A stretch of 47,743 nt of DNA from Bacillus sp. 491mf (GTDB taxonomy: Bacteria; Bacillota; Bacilli; Bacillales; Bacillaceae_G): NCBI RefSeq assembly GCF_900112415.1, contig NZ_FOLV01000012.1, positions 1 to 47,743 of the forward strand. The letters run 5' to 3'. Both the position numbers and the translations under genes were made by a program. Below are positions 1-8,441 of this stretch, one piece after another; the stretch's first letter is position 1; every line of letters starts with the position of its first letter. A model generated the notes under the pieces. The model was not told the origin of the DNA, ran no database searches, and worked only from the letters and a program-made list of their open reading frames with translations.

Positions 1-134
1 GCATACTTATGTAATCCCACGTCAATTCCTATCGCACGATTGGTATCGATATCAGATGGTACCACTTGTCTTTCGACACTGAAAATAGCGTACCATCTTT
101 TTCCTTGAGGAAGGGGAATTCTTTTGGAAATATG
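1..134 (-). pseudogene. TnpB/IS605 OrfB transposase fragment
   Basis: The minus strand reads RWYAIFSVERQVVPSD followed by NRAIGIDVGLHKY. This matches the region of IS200/IS605-family OrfB (TnpB) just before and through the first RuvC-like catalytic Asp (G-I-D-x-G). The open frame is closed upstream by a TAA at about 135-137, so the N-terminal part is missing. The C-terminal part would continue beyond the window start. I infer a decayed or truncated insertion-sequence gene; whether the rest is intact cannot be seen here. Confidence 0.7.
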
Positions 135-177
135 TTAAATTTTGATTGTATTGCTGTTTATTTTTTTCTTAAAAAAT

Positions 178-345
178 TCAAATTTGGCTTAAAATCGAAT
201 TGTCCACCCCTTGGTATGTAAAGCCGAAGTGCAACTGGTTCTTTGTTTTCCCGACATTATAAGCAATATTAAGGGCAAATGTTGTTTTTCCCATCGATGG
301 TTTGGCACCAACAAAAATAAAATCATCTTCATGATGTTGCATAAA
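178..345 (-). pseudogene. Fragment of DnaB-like replicative helicase
   Basis: About 25 residues (DDFIFVGAKPSMGKTTFALN, then IAYNVGK) match the Walker A region of the DnaB-type RecA-fold ATPase domain, where the usual text is GARPSMGKT(A/T)FALNIA. Sequence on both sides does not continue the family: there is no N-terminal DnaB domain, and the frame ends within about 25 codons. It is a short relic, perhaps of a plasmid, phage or integrative-element helicase. It lies directly beside the TnpB fragment, which marks this edge as an old mobile-DNA scar. Confidence 0.6.
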
Positions 346-432
346 TTTTTCAACACATCCTGTACAAAAGATACAAATTAAAATCCATAAGAAAAAAGAG
401 TACTTTTCTTTAAAGCACTCTTCCAAAGAGAT

Positions 433-888
433 TTACCATTCTCGCCAATCGTCATAAGCACGATGATGTCTGCTTTTAAAATTATTTTCATCAAAATCTC
501 TTTGTTTGTGTTTGTGTTTGCGTTTACAATCTTCACAGTCACAATCTCGATGATGGCTGATTCTAAAATCGAAATCGTCAAAATCTCTTTGTTTATGTTT
601 GCGTTTACGATTACAGTCATTACAATCGCAATTATGATGATGGCCACTTCTAAAATCACAATCATCAAATTCTCTTTGTTTGCGTCTGTGTTTACGATTA
701 CAATCTTCACAGTTACAATCACGATGATGTCTGCTTCTAAAATCGAAGTCATTGAAATCCCTATGTCTACGTCTACAAAACATGAAATCATCAAAATTTC
801 TATGTCTACATCTACCGAACATTAAATCGTCTCAAAATCTACTACAATCTCGGAAGCGTTCGAAACAACAATCCTCTCTCATGAACAT
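433..888 (-). pseudogene. Cys/His/Asp/Arg-rich repeat protein, interrupted by an in-frame TGA
   Basis: The downstream open part (433-822) encodes 129 residues of about three imperfect repeats of roughly 35 residues. Their pattern is FDDFDFR, HH, RDCDCEDC, then a Lys/Arg/His-rich segment. No family was recognised; the composition suggests metal binding or a coat/exosporium filler, which is inference. The frame continues upstream through a TGA (832-834) to an ATG at 888 that has the only good ribosome site nearby (GAGGGGAG, 5-8 bases away). The residues between (MFMREDCCFERFRDCSRF, stop, DDL) have the same Cys/Arg/Asp character. The natural product therefore seems to be about 151 residues, broken at codon 19. 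Repetition leaves long shadow frames on both strands. Confidence 0.6.
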
Positions 889-984
889 GATTCTCCCCTC
901 TTCCAAATAGGATTATCATATTCTATGTTTAAATCCCAAAAACAGATTGTTTACTAGTCTATATTTTCTATTTTAAAGTGAATA

Positions 985-1017
985 AAAACCCCGTTACCTT
1001 CCCAGGCAACGGGGTTT
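985..1017 (-). terminator. Rho-independent terminator of the LtaS-type gene
   Basis: The stem is CCCCGTT pairing with AACGGGG, with a T-run on the minus strand. It lies just after the stop of the sulfatase-family gene at 1021. Confidence 0.85.
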
Positions 1018-1020
1018 CCC

Positions 1021-2937
1021 TTATTCATTTTCTTTAATAGCTGTTTTAATCGTCCCTGATTTTGTTTTATTTCCATCAAAGAAGCGTAACAAATCACCTT
1101 GTATAATATTATCGGACATCTTCAATTCTGACTGCGCTCTATCAATAAGTGATTTTGCCTCTTGTTCTGGTACTTGAACGACTTGACCGTTTTCACGGTT
1201 GTAGAATGTGTTATTGTAATAAATATATTTGTCTGTAATAAAGCTTCCATCACGTTCTACAACAAATGGTTTACGTTCTGGTGAAAATAAATCATGACCA
1301 AACTCAATATCATTAGAAGTATCAACCCCTAATAAGTGAAGAATTGTCGGTTTTACATCTACTTCACCAGCAGGAGCAGTCATCGTTTTCCCCTCAGTTT
1401 GACCTGGAACATGAATAAATAATGGTGTACGTTGTAACAACATATGATCATACGGATTAATCTCATTTTTCCCTAAAAATTGTGCCATTGCACGGTTATG
1501 GTTATCTGAAATACCGTAATGGTCACCGTAAAATACGATAACTGAATTATCATATATTCCCGTTTCTTTTAAGCGTTCAATAAAATGTTTTAATGCTTCG
1601 TCTTCGTAACGTGCTGTAACAAAATAGTTATCTAATGTTTCGTCACCTGAATTAAATGGTTCAATCATTTTAATGCTGTCATCATACGTAAACGGGAAAT
1701 GATTCGTTAACGTAAGAAAGCGAGTATAGAACGGCTGTTTAATCTTTTGTAATTTATCCACAGATTGATCAAAATATTCTTTATCCTTTAATCCCCAGCC
1801 AATTTTCGTCTCAGGCGTAACTTTATAATCTAATTCATTGTAGTATCGATCATATCCTAAAGATGGATACATCATATTACGATTCCAGAATGTAGCATTA
1901 TTCGCATGAAATACAGCTGTATAATAGCCTTGCTGGTGTAAAATTTCTGGAGTTGCTACAAATTCATTTCCAGCATTTGTAAAGAATACAGAACCACGAT
2001 CTAACGGATATAAAGAATTATCAATCATAAATTCTGCATCCGATGTTTTCCCTTGTCCTGTCTGATGATAAAAGTTTTCAAAATAATAACTTTCTTTTTT
2101 AAATTGGTTTAAAAACGGCGTAACTTCTTGTCCATTTACTTTCGAATCAATTAAAAAAGACTGCGTTGATTCTAAAGAGACAACGATAACATTTTTCCCT
2201 TTTGCCATCCCAAACATATTTGGATCAGGCTTTACATCTACTGTCTTCATATAATTTTCTGCTTCTTGAATTTTACTTCCATCTGCAAATACTTTTTGTG
2301 AACTTGTCTTTGCTTGCAACCCAAAATCGTATACTTGATGAACATATAATCCAAGGTTTTTCACAAGCATCACGCGGTCAAATGAACGAGTTAATAATTC
2401 AGGGCGTTCTTTTTCTGCAAAACTAAGGTTTACCATAAAAATTGCAATGCAAATTAAAAAATATAATGACTTCATAGAGCCAGAAACACGTTCAGTTTTT
2501 GCAAAGTTCGGCTTCTTTTTAGCAATGTAAAACAAAACAATAATATCGATAAACATTAATATAAATTTAAAGTTTAACAATGCTTTAACACTAGATCCTA
2601 ATCCATCCATATTCGATGTTTGCATTAATACGGGCAGTGTAACAAAATCATTATAAAAACCATAAAACATTACATTACCGATTAAGATAATGGTCATAAT
2701 AAGGTTAATAACGGTAGCTATATAATTCCGTTTTTGCCCCTTTGCAAATAATGCAAGTCCAACTAACAATAAAGAAGACGCTAATGGACTAATAAAAAGA
2801 ATCCATTCCTGCATTGCAGATTCTAGCTTTAAATCAAAACTAGTTCGCGTAACAATATATGTTTTTAGCCAAATCAAAACAGCGACTAATAATGGAAAAC
2901 GCATATTTTGAAATTGTTTTTTTAACGCTTCTTTCAT
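1021..2937 (-). CDS. LtaS-type lipoteichoic acid synthase / sulfatase-family membrane protein
   Basis: This is a 638-residue polytopic protein of the LtaS family, which moves glycerol-phosphate from phosphatidylglycerol onto lipoteichoic acid outside the membrane. Hydrophobic segments fill about residues 12-175, followed by an extracellular sulfatase-fold domain. Catalytic and Mn-binding motifs are intact: SLESTQSFL (E256), HQTGQGKTSDAEF (T298, the family nucleophile) and the late YGDHYGIS motif. Length is normal for LtaS. The start is supported by GGGAGAGG before ATG. The B. cereus group has several LtaS paralogues, so which one this is, and whether it acts as main synthase or primase, cannot be decided from sequence. 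It appears monocistronic. Confidence 0.93.
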   Translation of the reverse strand: MKEALKKQFQNMRFPLLVAVLIWLKTYIVTRTSFDLKLESAMQEWILFISPLASSLLLVGLALFAKGQKRNYIATVINLIMTIILIGNVMFYGFYNDFVTLPVLMQTSNMDGLGSSVKALLNFKFILMFIDIIVLFYIAKKKPNFAKTERVSGSMKSLYFLICIAIFMVNLSFAEKERPELLTRSFDRVMLVKNLGLYVHQVYDFGLQAKTSSQKVFADGSKIQEAENYMKTVDVKPDPNMFGMAKGKNVIVVSLESTQSFLIDSKVNGQEVTPFLNQFKKESYYFENFYHQTGQGKTSDAEFMIDNSLYPLDRGSVFFTNAGNEFVATPEILHQQGYYTAVFHANNATFWNRNMMYPSLGYDRYYNELDYKVTPETKIGWGLKDKEYFDQSVDKLQKIKQPFYTRFLTLTNHFPFTYDDSIKMIEPFNSGDETLDNYFVTARYEDEALKHFIERLKETGIYDNSVIVFYGDHYGISDNHNRAMAQFLGKNEINPYDHMLLQRTPLFIHVPGQTEGKTMTAPAGEVDVKPTILHLLGVDTSNDIEFGHDLFSPERKPFVVERDGSFITDKYIYYNNTFYNRENGQVVQVPEQEAKSLIDRAQSELKMSDNIIQGDLLRFFDGNKTKSGTIKTAIKENE

Positions 2938-3081
2938 TTTCCTCTCCCTTTCTGACTGAACAGTGGTAGTAATAGTAATTTCTCATTATATTTATGTCTT
3001 TTTTCTCACCGCCACATTGTATCGGATACATTTGTATTCCGTGTGAACTTTTTCGTTTTTTTTTTTGTAAAATGAAAACAG

Positions 3082-3115
3082 AAAAAAGAAGCTTTTCTAT
3101 ATAAGCTTCTTTTTT
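3082..3115 (-). terminator. Terminator, probably bidirectional
   Basis: AAAAAAGAAGCTT pairs with AAGCTTCTTTTTT around a short loop. It lies downstream of the lipoprotein gene (3200-3727) and upstream of the LtaS-type gene, separating the two. Confidence 0.75.
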
Positions 3116-3199
3116 ACAAAGCTCCTTCAAATTCCATCCTATTAGAAATTTATGGTCATCCTCCAAATCGAAGAATCACCTTCCTTATTACCCTATATG

Positions 3200-3727
3200 T
3201 TAATTTTTCTTTGCCTCAATTTTTTCTTTTACTTTTTCAGCTTTATCTAAAGATTCCCCAATTTCTTTTTGCTTTTCTCTTATTTCCCCGACGCTATCTA
3301 CCGCTTTAATCGCTTTATCAATCCCTTGTTCTTCCACTTTCTTTCTCTTTTCTTCTCTCGTTATTTCCTTTTTCTCAATATCTTTTGCCTTTTGCAACAT
3401 ATCTTCAGCATTGGACTTTACTGCTTTTTCAAGTGTCGGATCTTTTTTCATATTTATCACTTGATTCGAGTCTTCCATCACTTGTTTATACTCTCCATCT
3501 TTTAATGCAGTCGCGCCATGTTCCATCCGTTTTGCAACTTTCATAAATGTTTTTGTTTCATCAGTAGATTTTTCTTGGTCAGCTTTTTCAAACCACATTA
3601 TTGCATCACTATACTTCTCATCCTTCAATGCTTTCATACCAGCTTCAACATGCGCATCATAATTGCTAGTACTGCAGCCGGCTAACATAATACATAAACA
3701 TCCTATAGTTAAAATAATTTTTTTCAA
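3200..3727 (-). CDS. Lipoprotein with TPR-like and coiled-coil segments
   Basis: A 175-residue protein with a classical lipoprotein signal peptide (KKIILTIGCLCIMLAGC; lipobox LAGC), so it should be anchored on the outer face of the membrane. Residues about 25-75 resemble one or two TPR-like helical hairpins (AGMKALKDEKYSDAIMWFEKA, then a similar helical segment). The C-terminal half is highly charged and likely coiled coil (Lys/Glu/Asp rich). The start is TTG, preceded by GTAGGGGG. No specific function is recognised; such proteins often serve as envelope scaffolds. It stands alone between terminator-like sequences. Confidence 0.8.
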   Translation of the reverse strand: MKKIILTIGCLCIMLAGCSTSNYDAHVEAGMKALKDEKYSDAIMWFEKADQEKSTDETKTFMKVAKRMEHGATALKDGEYKQVMEDSNQVINMKKDPTLEKAVKSNAEDMLQKAKDIEKKEITREEKRKKVEEQGIDKAIKAVDSVGEIREKQKEIGESLDKAEKVKEKIEAKKN

Positions 3728-3920
3728 GCTATTTTCCCCCTACAACCTTATACTACTATATTATATTATTTCCGAATGCTTTTACTATCAAATGAAAACT
3801 TATTAATTTTTTTGTTTTTCAACATATGAGTCTCTACTATACCGAACTTTTCACTTAAAAAGCTCTAATTCTTTCTTTGTCCACATAAAAAGAAGCCCTT
3901 CTATATGAAGCTCCCTCGTT

Positions 3921-4397
3921 CTATAATCCCTTTTCAATTTCCTTTTCTAACTGCTCTGGTTTCGTCTGCGGTGCAAAGCGATTCACTACTTTGCCATCGC
4001 GACCTACTAAAAATTTTGTGAAATTCCACTTCACCGCTTTCATTCCTAATAATCCTGGTGCTTGCTCGGTTAAATAGCAAAATAATGGATGTATATTATC
4101 ACCTTTTACATCAACTTTCATAAACATAGGAAACGTTACACCATAATTTAATTCGCAAAAATTCGTAATCTCCTCTTCTGTACCAGGCTCTTGCCCTCCA
4201 AATTGGTTACATGGAAATCCGAGTATTTCAAAACCTTGTTTTTCATATTTTTCATACAAAGCTTGCAATCCTTTATATTGCGGTGTAAAACCACATTTAC
4301 TGGCAACATTCACAATTAATAATACTTTTCCTTCATATTCGCGTAACGACTTTTCTTCTCCTAAAATTGTTTTTGCAGAAAAATCATAAATTGTCAT
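3921..4397 (-). CDS. bsaA: Glutathione peroxidase-family thiol peroxidase
   Basis: A 158-residue GPx-family peroxidase of the cysteine type. The peroxidatic Cys35 is in [12 protein letters not shown]. The family Gln is Q69 in [12 protein letters not shown], and Trp-Asn (W124, N125) is in KWNFTKFLV. Cys63 and Cys81 are also present; a resolving Cys is usual for the thioredoxin-dependent form. It reduces hydrogen and lipid peroxides in the cytoplasm. The start is supported by AAGGAG upstream of ATG. The nearest B. subtilis counterpart is BsaA. It appears to be a single gene. Confidence 0.93.
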   Translation of the reverse strand: MTIYDFSAKTILGEEKSLREYEGKVLLIVNVASKCGFTPQYKGLQALYEKYEKQGFEILGFPCNQFGGQEPGTEEEITNFCELNYGVTFPMFMKVDVKGDNIHPLFCYLTEQAPGLLGMKAVKWNFTKFLVGRDGKVVNRFAPQTKPEQLEKEIEKGL

Positions 4398-4622
4398 ATT
4401 ATATCGACTCCTTCATGTCATACAATTCTATAGTTCTATCATAAAATGTAGGGTTTATATTGTCTAATGAGAGCGTTTTATTTCTGTTCAAAAAATCGTC
4501 ACAATTCACTAGACATTTTCCTCGGAAAGTTTTACAATAAAAGTGTGAACAAAATGTGACGGTTTAACTTCTAAATTGTGACATTTTCAATTCCATTATA
4601 AAAAAAAGGGATGGTGTTGATA

Positions 4623-4832
4623 ATGAAAACTGCACAACGTGAAAAGCTTTCTAATCGCGAATTTTATTTCGTACTATACATGATGATGTTACTAGTTTTA
4701 GGTTGGTTTATGGATGTTAACGGTATTTTCTTAAGCAAATACTTTACACTTGCAGGGATAATTACTGTTCCAACAATTGGTGGTCTTTTCGGCTTCTTTA
4801 TTATGACACTTAGCAAACAACAAAATAACTAA
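4623..4832 (+). CDS. Small two-helix membrane protein of unknown function
   Basis: A 69-residue protein with two hydrophobic segments (around FVLYMMMLLVLGWFM and ITVPTIGGLFGFFIMTL) and charged ends. I chose the ATG at 4623 (MKTAQREKLS) over the upstream in-frame start because the purine-rich GGGATGGTG lies just before it. A strong terminator follows. No family was recognised. It is free-standing between the divergent peroxidase and the downstream hydrolase. Confidence 0.7.
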   Translation: MKTAQREKLSNREFYFVLYMMMLLVLGWFMDVNGIFLSKYFTLAGIITVPTIGGLFGFFIMTLSKQQNN

Positions 4833-4844
4833 ACGTATTACATA

Positions 4845-4880
4845 AAGGCAGAAAACGATTTTTCGTTTTCTGCCTTTTCT
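4845..4880 (+). terminator. Strong rho-independent terminator
   Basis: AAAGGCAGAAAACGA pairs with TCGTTTTCTGCCTTT and is followed by a T-rich tract. It ends the small membrane-protein gene. Confidence 0.9.
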
Positions 4881-4920
4881 TTTATAATAAAATAATAATA
4901 GGACACAAGGAGTGATAATT

Positions 4921-5892
4921 TTGAAAAAAGTAGAAAAACTATCTTCACAACTATACCTTATCGACGATCACGACCTACAACATGAACAACGTACAGGTAC
5001 ATATGTCTTACTAGGTGATGAAATCACGATAGTTGAAACGTGCGCCTCACCATCTGTTCCTTATCTGTTAGATGGATTACAACAATTGAATATCCAACTG
5101 ACCGATATAAAAAATATTATTGTTACACATGTTCATTTAGACCACGCGGGTGCTGCTGGCTTAATGATGGAAAAATGCCCAAATGCAACGCTGTTCGTTC
5201 ATTCCAGAGGCGCTCGTCACATGATTGATCCAACAAAACTCATTCAAGGTGCAAAAGCTGTTTACGGTGATTCGTTTGATAAACTTTTTCACCCTATTTT
5301 ACCTATTCTCGAAGAACGTGTTCACATCGTACAAGATGGTGAAACATTACAAATTTCCGAAAACCGGACACTGACATTCTACGATACGCCTGGTCATGCA
5401 AAACACCACATTAGCATTCATGACTCTTTAACAAACGGTATATTTACAGGCGATACGATTGGTATTTACTACCGTCAATTAGCAGAACTAGCTGTTGAAC
5501 TTTATTTGCCAACAACATCTCCTACACAGTTTCAACCTGAAGCTATGTTAGCTTCAAAAGACCGTATTCGAAATATGAATGTCGATTTTATTTATTTCGG
5601 TCATTATGGTGCCTCTTCTCATATTTCTGAAGTTTGCACGCAGCTAGAACATTGGCTCCCAATATTTGTTGAATCAGGAGAGCAAGTGTTTGAACATGAA
5701 CAAAACTTTGAAAAAGCGAGCCAAGAACTATCCCTTTTATTACTTGAAAAAGTTTCATCGCATCTGACAAATCAAGGTGTTCCATCGTCACATTCTATTT
5801 ATGACTTGCTAAAACTCGATTTAGAAATCGGGGCTATGGGAATTATTGATTATTTGATAAAACGAGAACAAACAGAAACAACTTCAAAATAA
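4921..5892 (+). CDS. Metallo-beta-lactamase-fold hydrolase
   Basis: A 323-residue cytoplasmic MBL-fold hydrolase. The metal-binding HxHxDH signature is complete in THVHLDHAGA. Further ligands are the His region VHSRGARHM, the Asp in FTGDTIGIYY and the terminal His in FGHYGAS. I place the start at TTG 4921: AAGGAGTGAT sits 8 bases upstream, whereas the in-frame GTG at 4912 overlaps that ribosome site. The C-terminal 80 residues form an added helical region seen in many members. The substrate cannot be deduced. It is monocistronic, with terminators on both sides. Confidence 0.88.
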   Translation: MKKVEKLSSQLYLIDDHDLQHEQRTGTYVLLGDEITIVETCASPSVPYLLDGLQQLNIQLTDIKNIIVTHVHLDHAGAAGLMMEKCPNATLFVHSRGARHMIDPTKLIQGAKAVYGDSFDKLFHPILPILEERVHIVQDGETLQISENRTLTFYDTPGHAKHHISIHDSLTNGIFTGDTIGIYYRQLAELAVELYLPTTSPTQFQPEAMLASKDRIRNMNVDFIYFGHYGASSHISEVCTQLEHWLPIFVESGEQVFEHEQNFEKASQELSLLLLEKVSSHLTNQGVPSSHSIYDLLKLDLEIGAMGIIDYLIKREQTETTSK

Positions 5893-5933
5893 GAATTTTA
5901 CTATCTTAGACAACATATTGATCATTGTAACAA

Positions 5934-5970
5934 AAAAAGAGTCCATTTTTCTTGTCATGGACTCTTTTTT
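5934..5970. terminator. Bidirectional terminator between convergent genes
   Basis: AAAAAAGAGTCCAT pairs with ATGGACTCTTTTTT around a 10-base loop, between the hydrolase (+) and the anti-sigma gene (-). Confidence 0.9.
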
Positions 5971-5987
5971 GAAGTTTATTCGATATG

Positions 5988-6671
5988 TTATTTGTGTACT
6001 TTTTCACTGACATAATTCATAAAATGATCCGCTTCTTGAAATTCTGCTTTATATTCTTCAGGCACCTTATCTATCGTTATAGGTTCACTTGATTTCATTT
6101 TCACTTGTATTTTTTCATATGTCATTTGGGCATGTATATATTGCTTAAATTCTTCAGGAGTTAACACTTCTTTACTTGATTTCTCTCCGTTTAACTTATC
6201 GAAATACGGTTGAATAACCATGTAAGCCCTCATCATTTCCTCTTGTTTCTCTTGAGAAAGCTGATCATAATCAATATTACCATTTGCATCTCCATACTTC
6301 ATTTTTGCATCCGTTATTGCTTTTAATAATGTTGTAAACTCTGTATACTCCTTTCCTCCCATTTCACCTTTTGCTTGCGATAACTTCGCATTTACATGCA
6401 TATATCCTTGAAATGTTGCATTTTTAAGATGTTTCTTTACATTATCAAATGAGCCATACACACCATCGGCCAAAAGAGATTGATACGAAAAAGCACTTGT
6501 TGGAATAAGTAACGTCGCTGCTAACACACCCGTTATAAGACGTTTTTTCATTGATTTCCCCCCGCGTTTTACTTTCATTTGATTCATTACTTTCTCTTTC
6601 AATTCCGGTGATGGTACAATTCCTTTTGCTTCTTCTTGCAAAGATTCTCTTACTTCGTAATCAAGACTCAT
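5988..6671 (-). CDS. Membrane anti-sigma factor, DUF3600-type
   Basis: A 227-residue protein with a short cytoplasmic N-terminus (about 1-42), one membrane segment (RLITGVLAATLLIPTSAFS) and an extracytoplasmic helical, charged region resembling DUF3600. It directly follows the ECF sigma gene, sharing one base (TAATG), so the two should be co-translated. The arrangement is the classic one in which the N-terminal part holds the sigma factor until the outer domain senses an envelope signal. The N-terminus shows no zinc-binding HxxxCxxC motif. The function is inferred from position and topology. Confidence 0.8.
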   Translation of the reverse strand: MSLDYEVRESLQEEAKGIVPSPELKEKVMNQMKVKRGGKSMKKRLITGVLAATLLIPTSAFSYQSLLADGVYGSFDNVKKHLKNATFQGYMHVNAKLSQAKGEMGGKEYTEFTTLLKAITDAKMKYGDANGNIDYDQLSQEKQEEMMRAYMVIQPYFDKLNGEKSSKEVLTPEEFKQYIHAQMTYEKIQVKMKSSEPITIDKVPEEYKAEFQEADHFMNYVSEKVHK

Positions 6672-7246
6672 TATGCATCCCTCACTTTTTTTAATAGAAT
6701 ATTTCCTTCCCGCTCTTTTTGCCGTAATTTCTTTAAAGCTGCATGAATTCTAGACTTAACCGTTCCAACTGGTACATCTAAAATATTTGCTACTTCTTCT
6801 TGAGAGTAATCATGTAAATACCGCAGGATGATGACTTGTTTTAATTTATAAGGTAACTTATGTATCAATATAATAAGCTCTTGATTGGACAACTTATTGA
6901 CAAGATCATTAGAAAAATCAAATTCAATTGGCTTTCGCTGTTCTTCTGCTTTTTTCACAATCCGTAGACGCATCCATCTCTTTCTCCTATAGGAATGAAT
7001 TTGTCTTACAGCAAGACCGATTAACCATGGCCGAAAAGGACGCTGCCGATCATATTGACTAAGCGATTGATACAATTGCATATATATTTCCTGAACAACA
7101 TCATCTACATCCGACTTATCCTCTATTAAAAAGTGAGCTGTCTTATACACATCTTCAATTGTTTTATCGTATAGTTCACTGTATGCTTCCTGATTTCCTA
7201 ATAACGTCCGTTCGATAAGATAACCATATTCAGCGGATTTCTCCAT
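6671..7246 (-). CDS. ECF-family RNA polymerase sigma factor
   Basis: A 191-residue sigma-70 family group 4 (ECF) factor. Region 2 is visible as AYSELYDKTIEDVYKTAHFL through DVDDVVQEIYMQLYQ and RPFRPWLIGLAVRQIHSYRR. Region 4 is KLPYKLKQVIILRYLHDYSQ followed by EEVANILDVPVGTVKSRIH. Length is typical. The start has a strong site (AAGGAGGGG). It is the first gene of a two-gene operon with the overlapping membrane anti-sigma gene. Such operons usually autoregulate, but I could not place a convincing ECF promoter pair upstream. Confidence 0.92.
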   Translation of the reverse strand: MEKSAEYGYLIERTLLGNQEAYSELYDKTIEDVYKTAHFLIEDKSDVDDVVQEIYMQLYQSLSQYDRQRPFRPWLIGLAVRQIHSYRRKRWMRLRIVKKAEEQRKPIEFDFSNDLVNKLSNQELIILIHKLPYKLKQVIILRYLHDYSQEEVANILDVPVGTVKSRIHAALKKLRQKEREGNILLKKVRDA

Positions 7247-7430
7247 GTTTCATCCCCTCCTTCCTTAAGTCGTACACTATATATTGGCAAGAACAGAAAA
7301 TTTCGTTCGATTTTTTAGAAATAAATTTTTCATAACATTTTCTTATAACTCCTAATAACCATTATATAATTTTCCAAATTATGATGGCCGTTTAAAATAA
7401 ACGATAGAATCTACTTTAGGAGGACTAATC

Positions 7431-8414
7431 ATGAAAGCAATTGTTGTAACTGCCTTTGGAGGCCCTGAAATGATGAAGTATACAGACGTCGCTATGCCGT
7501 CTATTAACGTGAATCAAGTTTTAATTCGCGTCGTTGCAACAAGTGTGAACTTTGCTGATATTAAATCTCGATATGGAAAAAAGGGAACTGGAAATCTCCC
7601 TTTTATACCTGGTATCGATGCTGCTGGAATCGTAGAACAGGTGGGGGCTAACGTAACGAATATTAAAGTGGGACAGCGCGTTATTGCTTTTCCAATTAAC
7701 GGATCGTATGCCGAATATGTTGTAGCAAATGAAGAGCTTACTTTTGTTTTACCAGATGAAATTGATTTTGAAACTGCTGCGGCTTGTCCAATTGTTTCCT
7801 TTACAAGCTATACACTGCTAGCAAATGTTGCAAGGTTACAACAAGGTGAAACTGTACTTATCCATGCCGCTGCAGGAGGAATTGGCACAACTGCTATTCA
7901 ACTAGCTAACATTTTAGGTGCTGGAAAAGTCATTGGAACTGTTGGAAATGAAGAAAAAAAGAAAATCGCTTTAGAAGCCGGGGCAGATTATGTTATTTGT
8001 TATAAGGAAGAAGATTTTGTACATAAAATGAATGAAATTACGAATGGAGAAGGCGCAGACGTTATATTAGATTCTATTTCCGGAACCGTATCAGAACAAA
8101 GCTTGCAATGTCTTGCTTTCTATGGGCGCCTTGTCCATTTTGGAAATGCAAGCGGTGCTATTGGAACATTTCAGACAAAAGATTTACATGCAAGCTGCCG
8201 GTCTATTCTTGGCTTTAGCTTTGGCACAACTCGAAAAAAACGGCCTCATTTACTCGGGCATACTGCAGAGCAAATATTTCCTCTGTTAAGCAATGGTAGC
8301 CTACAAATTAAAATCGGAAAACGTTTTTCGCTTCAGGATGCAGGGAAAGCACATGAATGGGTCGAAAGTAGACAAAGTACAGGAAAAGTTCTATTAAATG
8401 TTCAACCAACATAA
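7431..8414 (+). CDS. Zinc-independent quinone oxidoreductase / medium-chain dehydrogenase
   Basis: A 327-residue MDR-superfamily enzyme. The N-terminal GroES-like domain covers about 1-120 (PFIPGIDAAGIVEQVG). The NAD(P)H Rossmann domain has HAAAGGIGTTAIQLANILGA, the AxxGxxG-type motif used by quinone reductases. The Cys/His zinc ligands of classical alcohol dehydrogenases are not apparent, which favours an NADPH:quinone oxidoreductase. The substrate is unknown. AGGAGG precedes ATG. It is divergent from the sigma operon, and the next gene starts 27 bases downstream, so they are probably co-transcribed. Confidence 0.9.
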   Translation: MKAIVVTAFGGPEMMKYTDVAMPSINVNQVLIRVVATSVNFADIKSRYGKKGTGNLPFIPGIDAAGIVEQVGANVTNIKVGQRVIAFPINGSYAEYVVANEELTFVLPDEIDFETAAACPIVSFTSYTLLANVARLQQGETVLIHAAAGGIGTTAIQLANILGAGKVIGTVGNEEKKKIALEAGADYVICYKEEDFVHKMNEITNGEGADVILDSISGTVSEQSLQCLAFYGRLVHFGNASGAIGTFQTKDLHASCRSILGFSFGTTRKKRPHLLGHTAEQIFPLLSNGSLQIKIGKRFSLQDAGKAHEWVESRQSTGKVLLNVQPT

Positions 8415-8441
8415 TACGGTTCTCAAGTGGAGGTACAGCTC

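Noticed and set aside
378-794. Second minus-strand frame of 138 codons in the repeat gene
   Set aside because: Same DNA repeat in another frame, hydrophobic low-complexity product, no start signals. The Cys/His frame has the better upstream start and composition.
433-822. Tandem repeats suggestive of a CRISPR array
   Set aside because: Units are about 105 bases with coding periodicity and no short conserved repeat alternating with unique spacers.
463-825. Long plus-strand open frame rich in Ile/Phe/Thr
   Set aside because: It is the reverse complement of the Cys/His repeat gene. The period of the repeat keeps several frames open, and there is no ribosome site.
2840-3166. 108-codon minus-strand frame upstream of the LtaS-type gene
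   Set aside because: It crosses the terminator at 3082-3115 and the ribosome site of the LtaS gene; composition is not protein-like.
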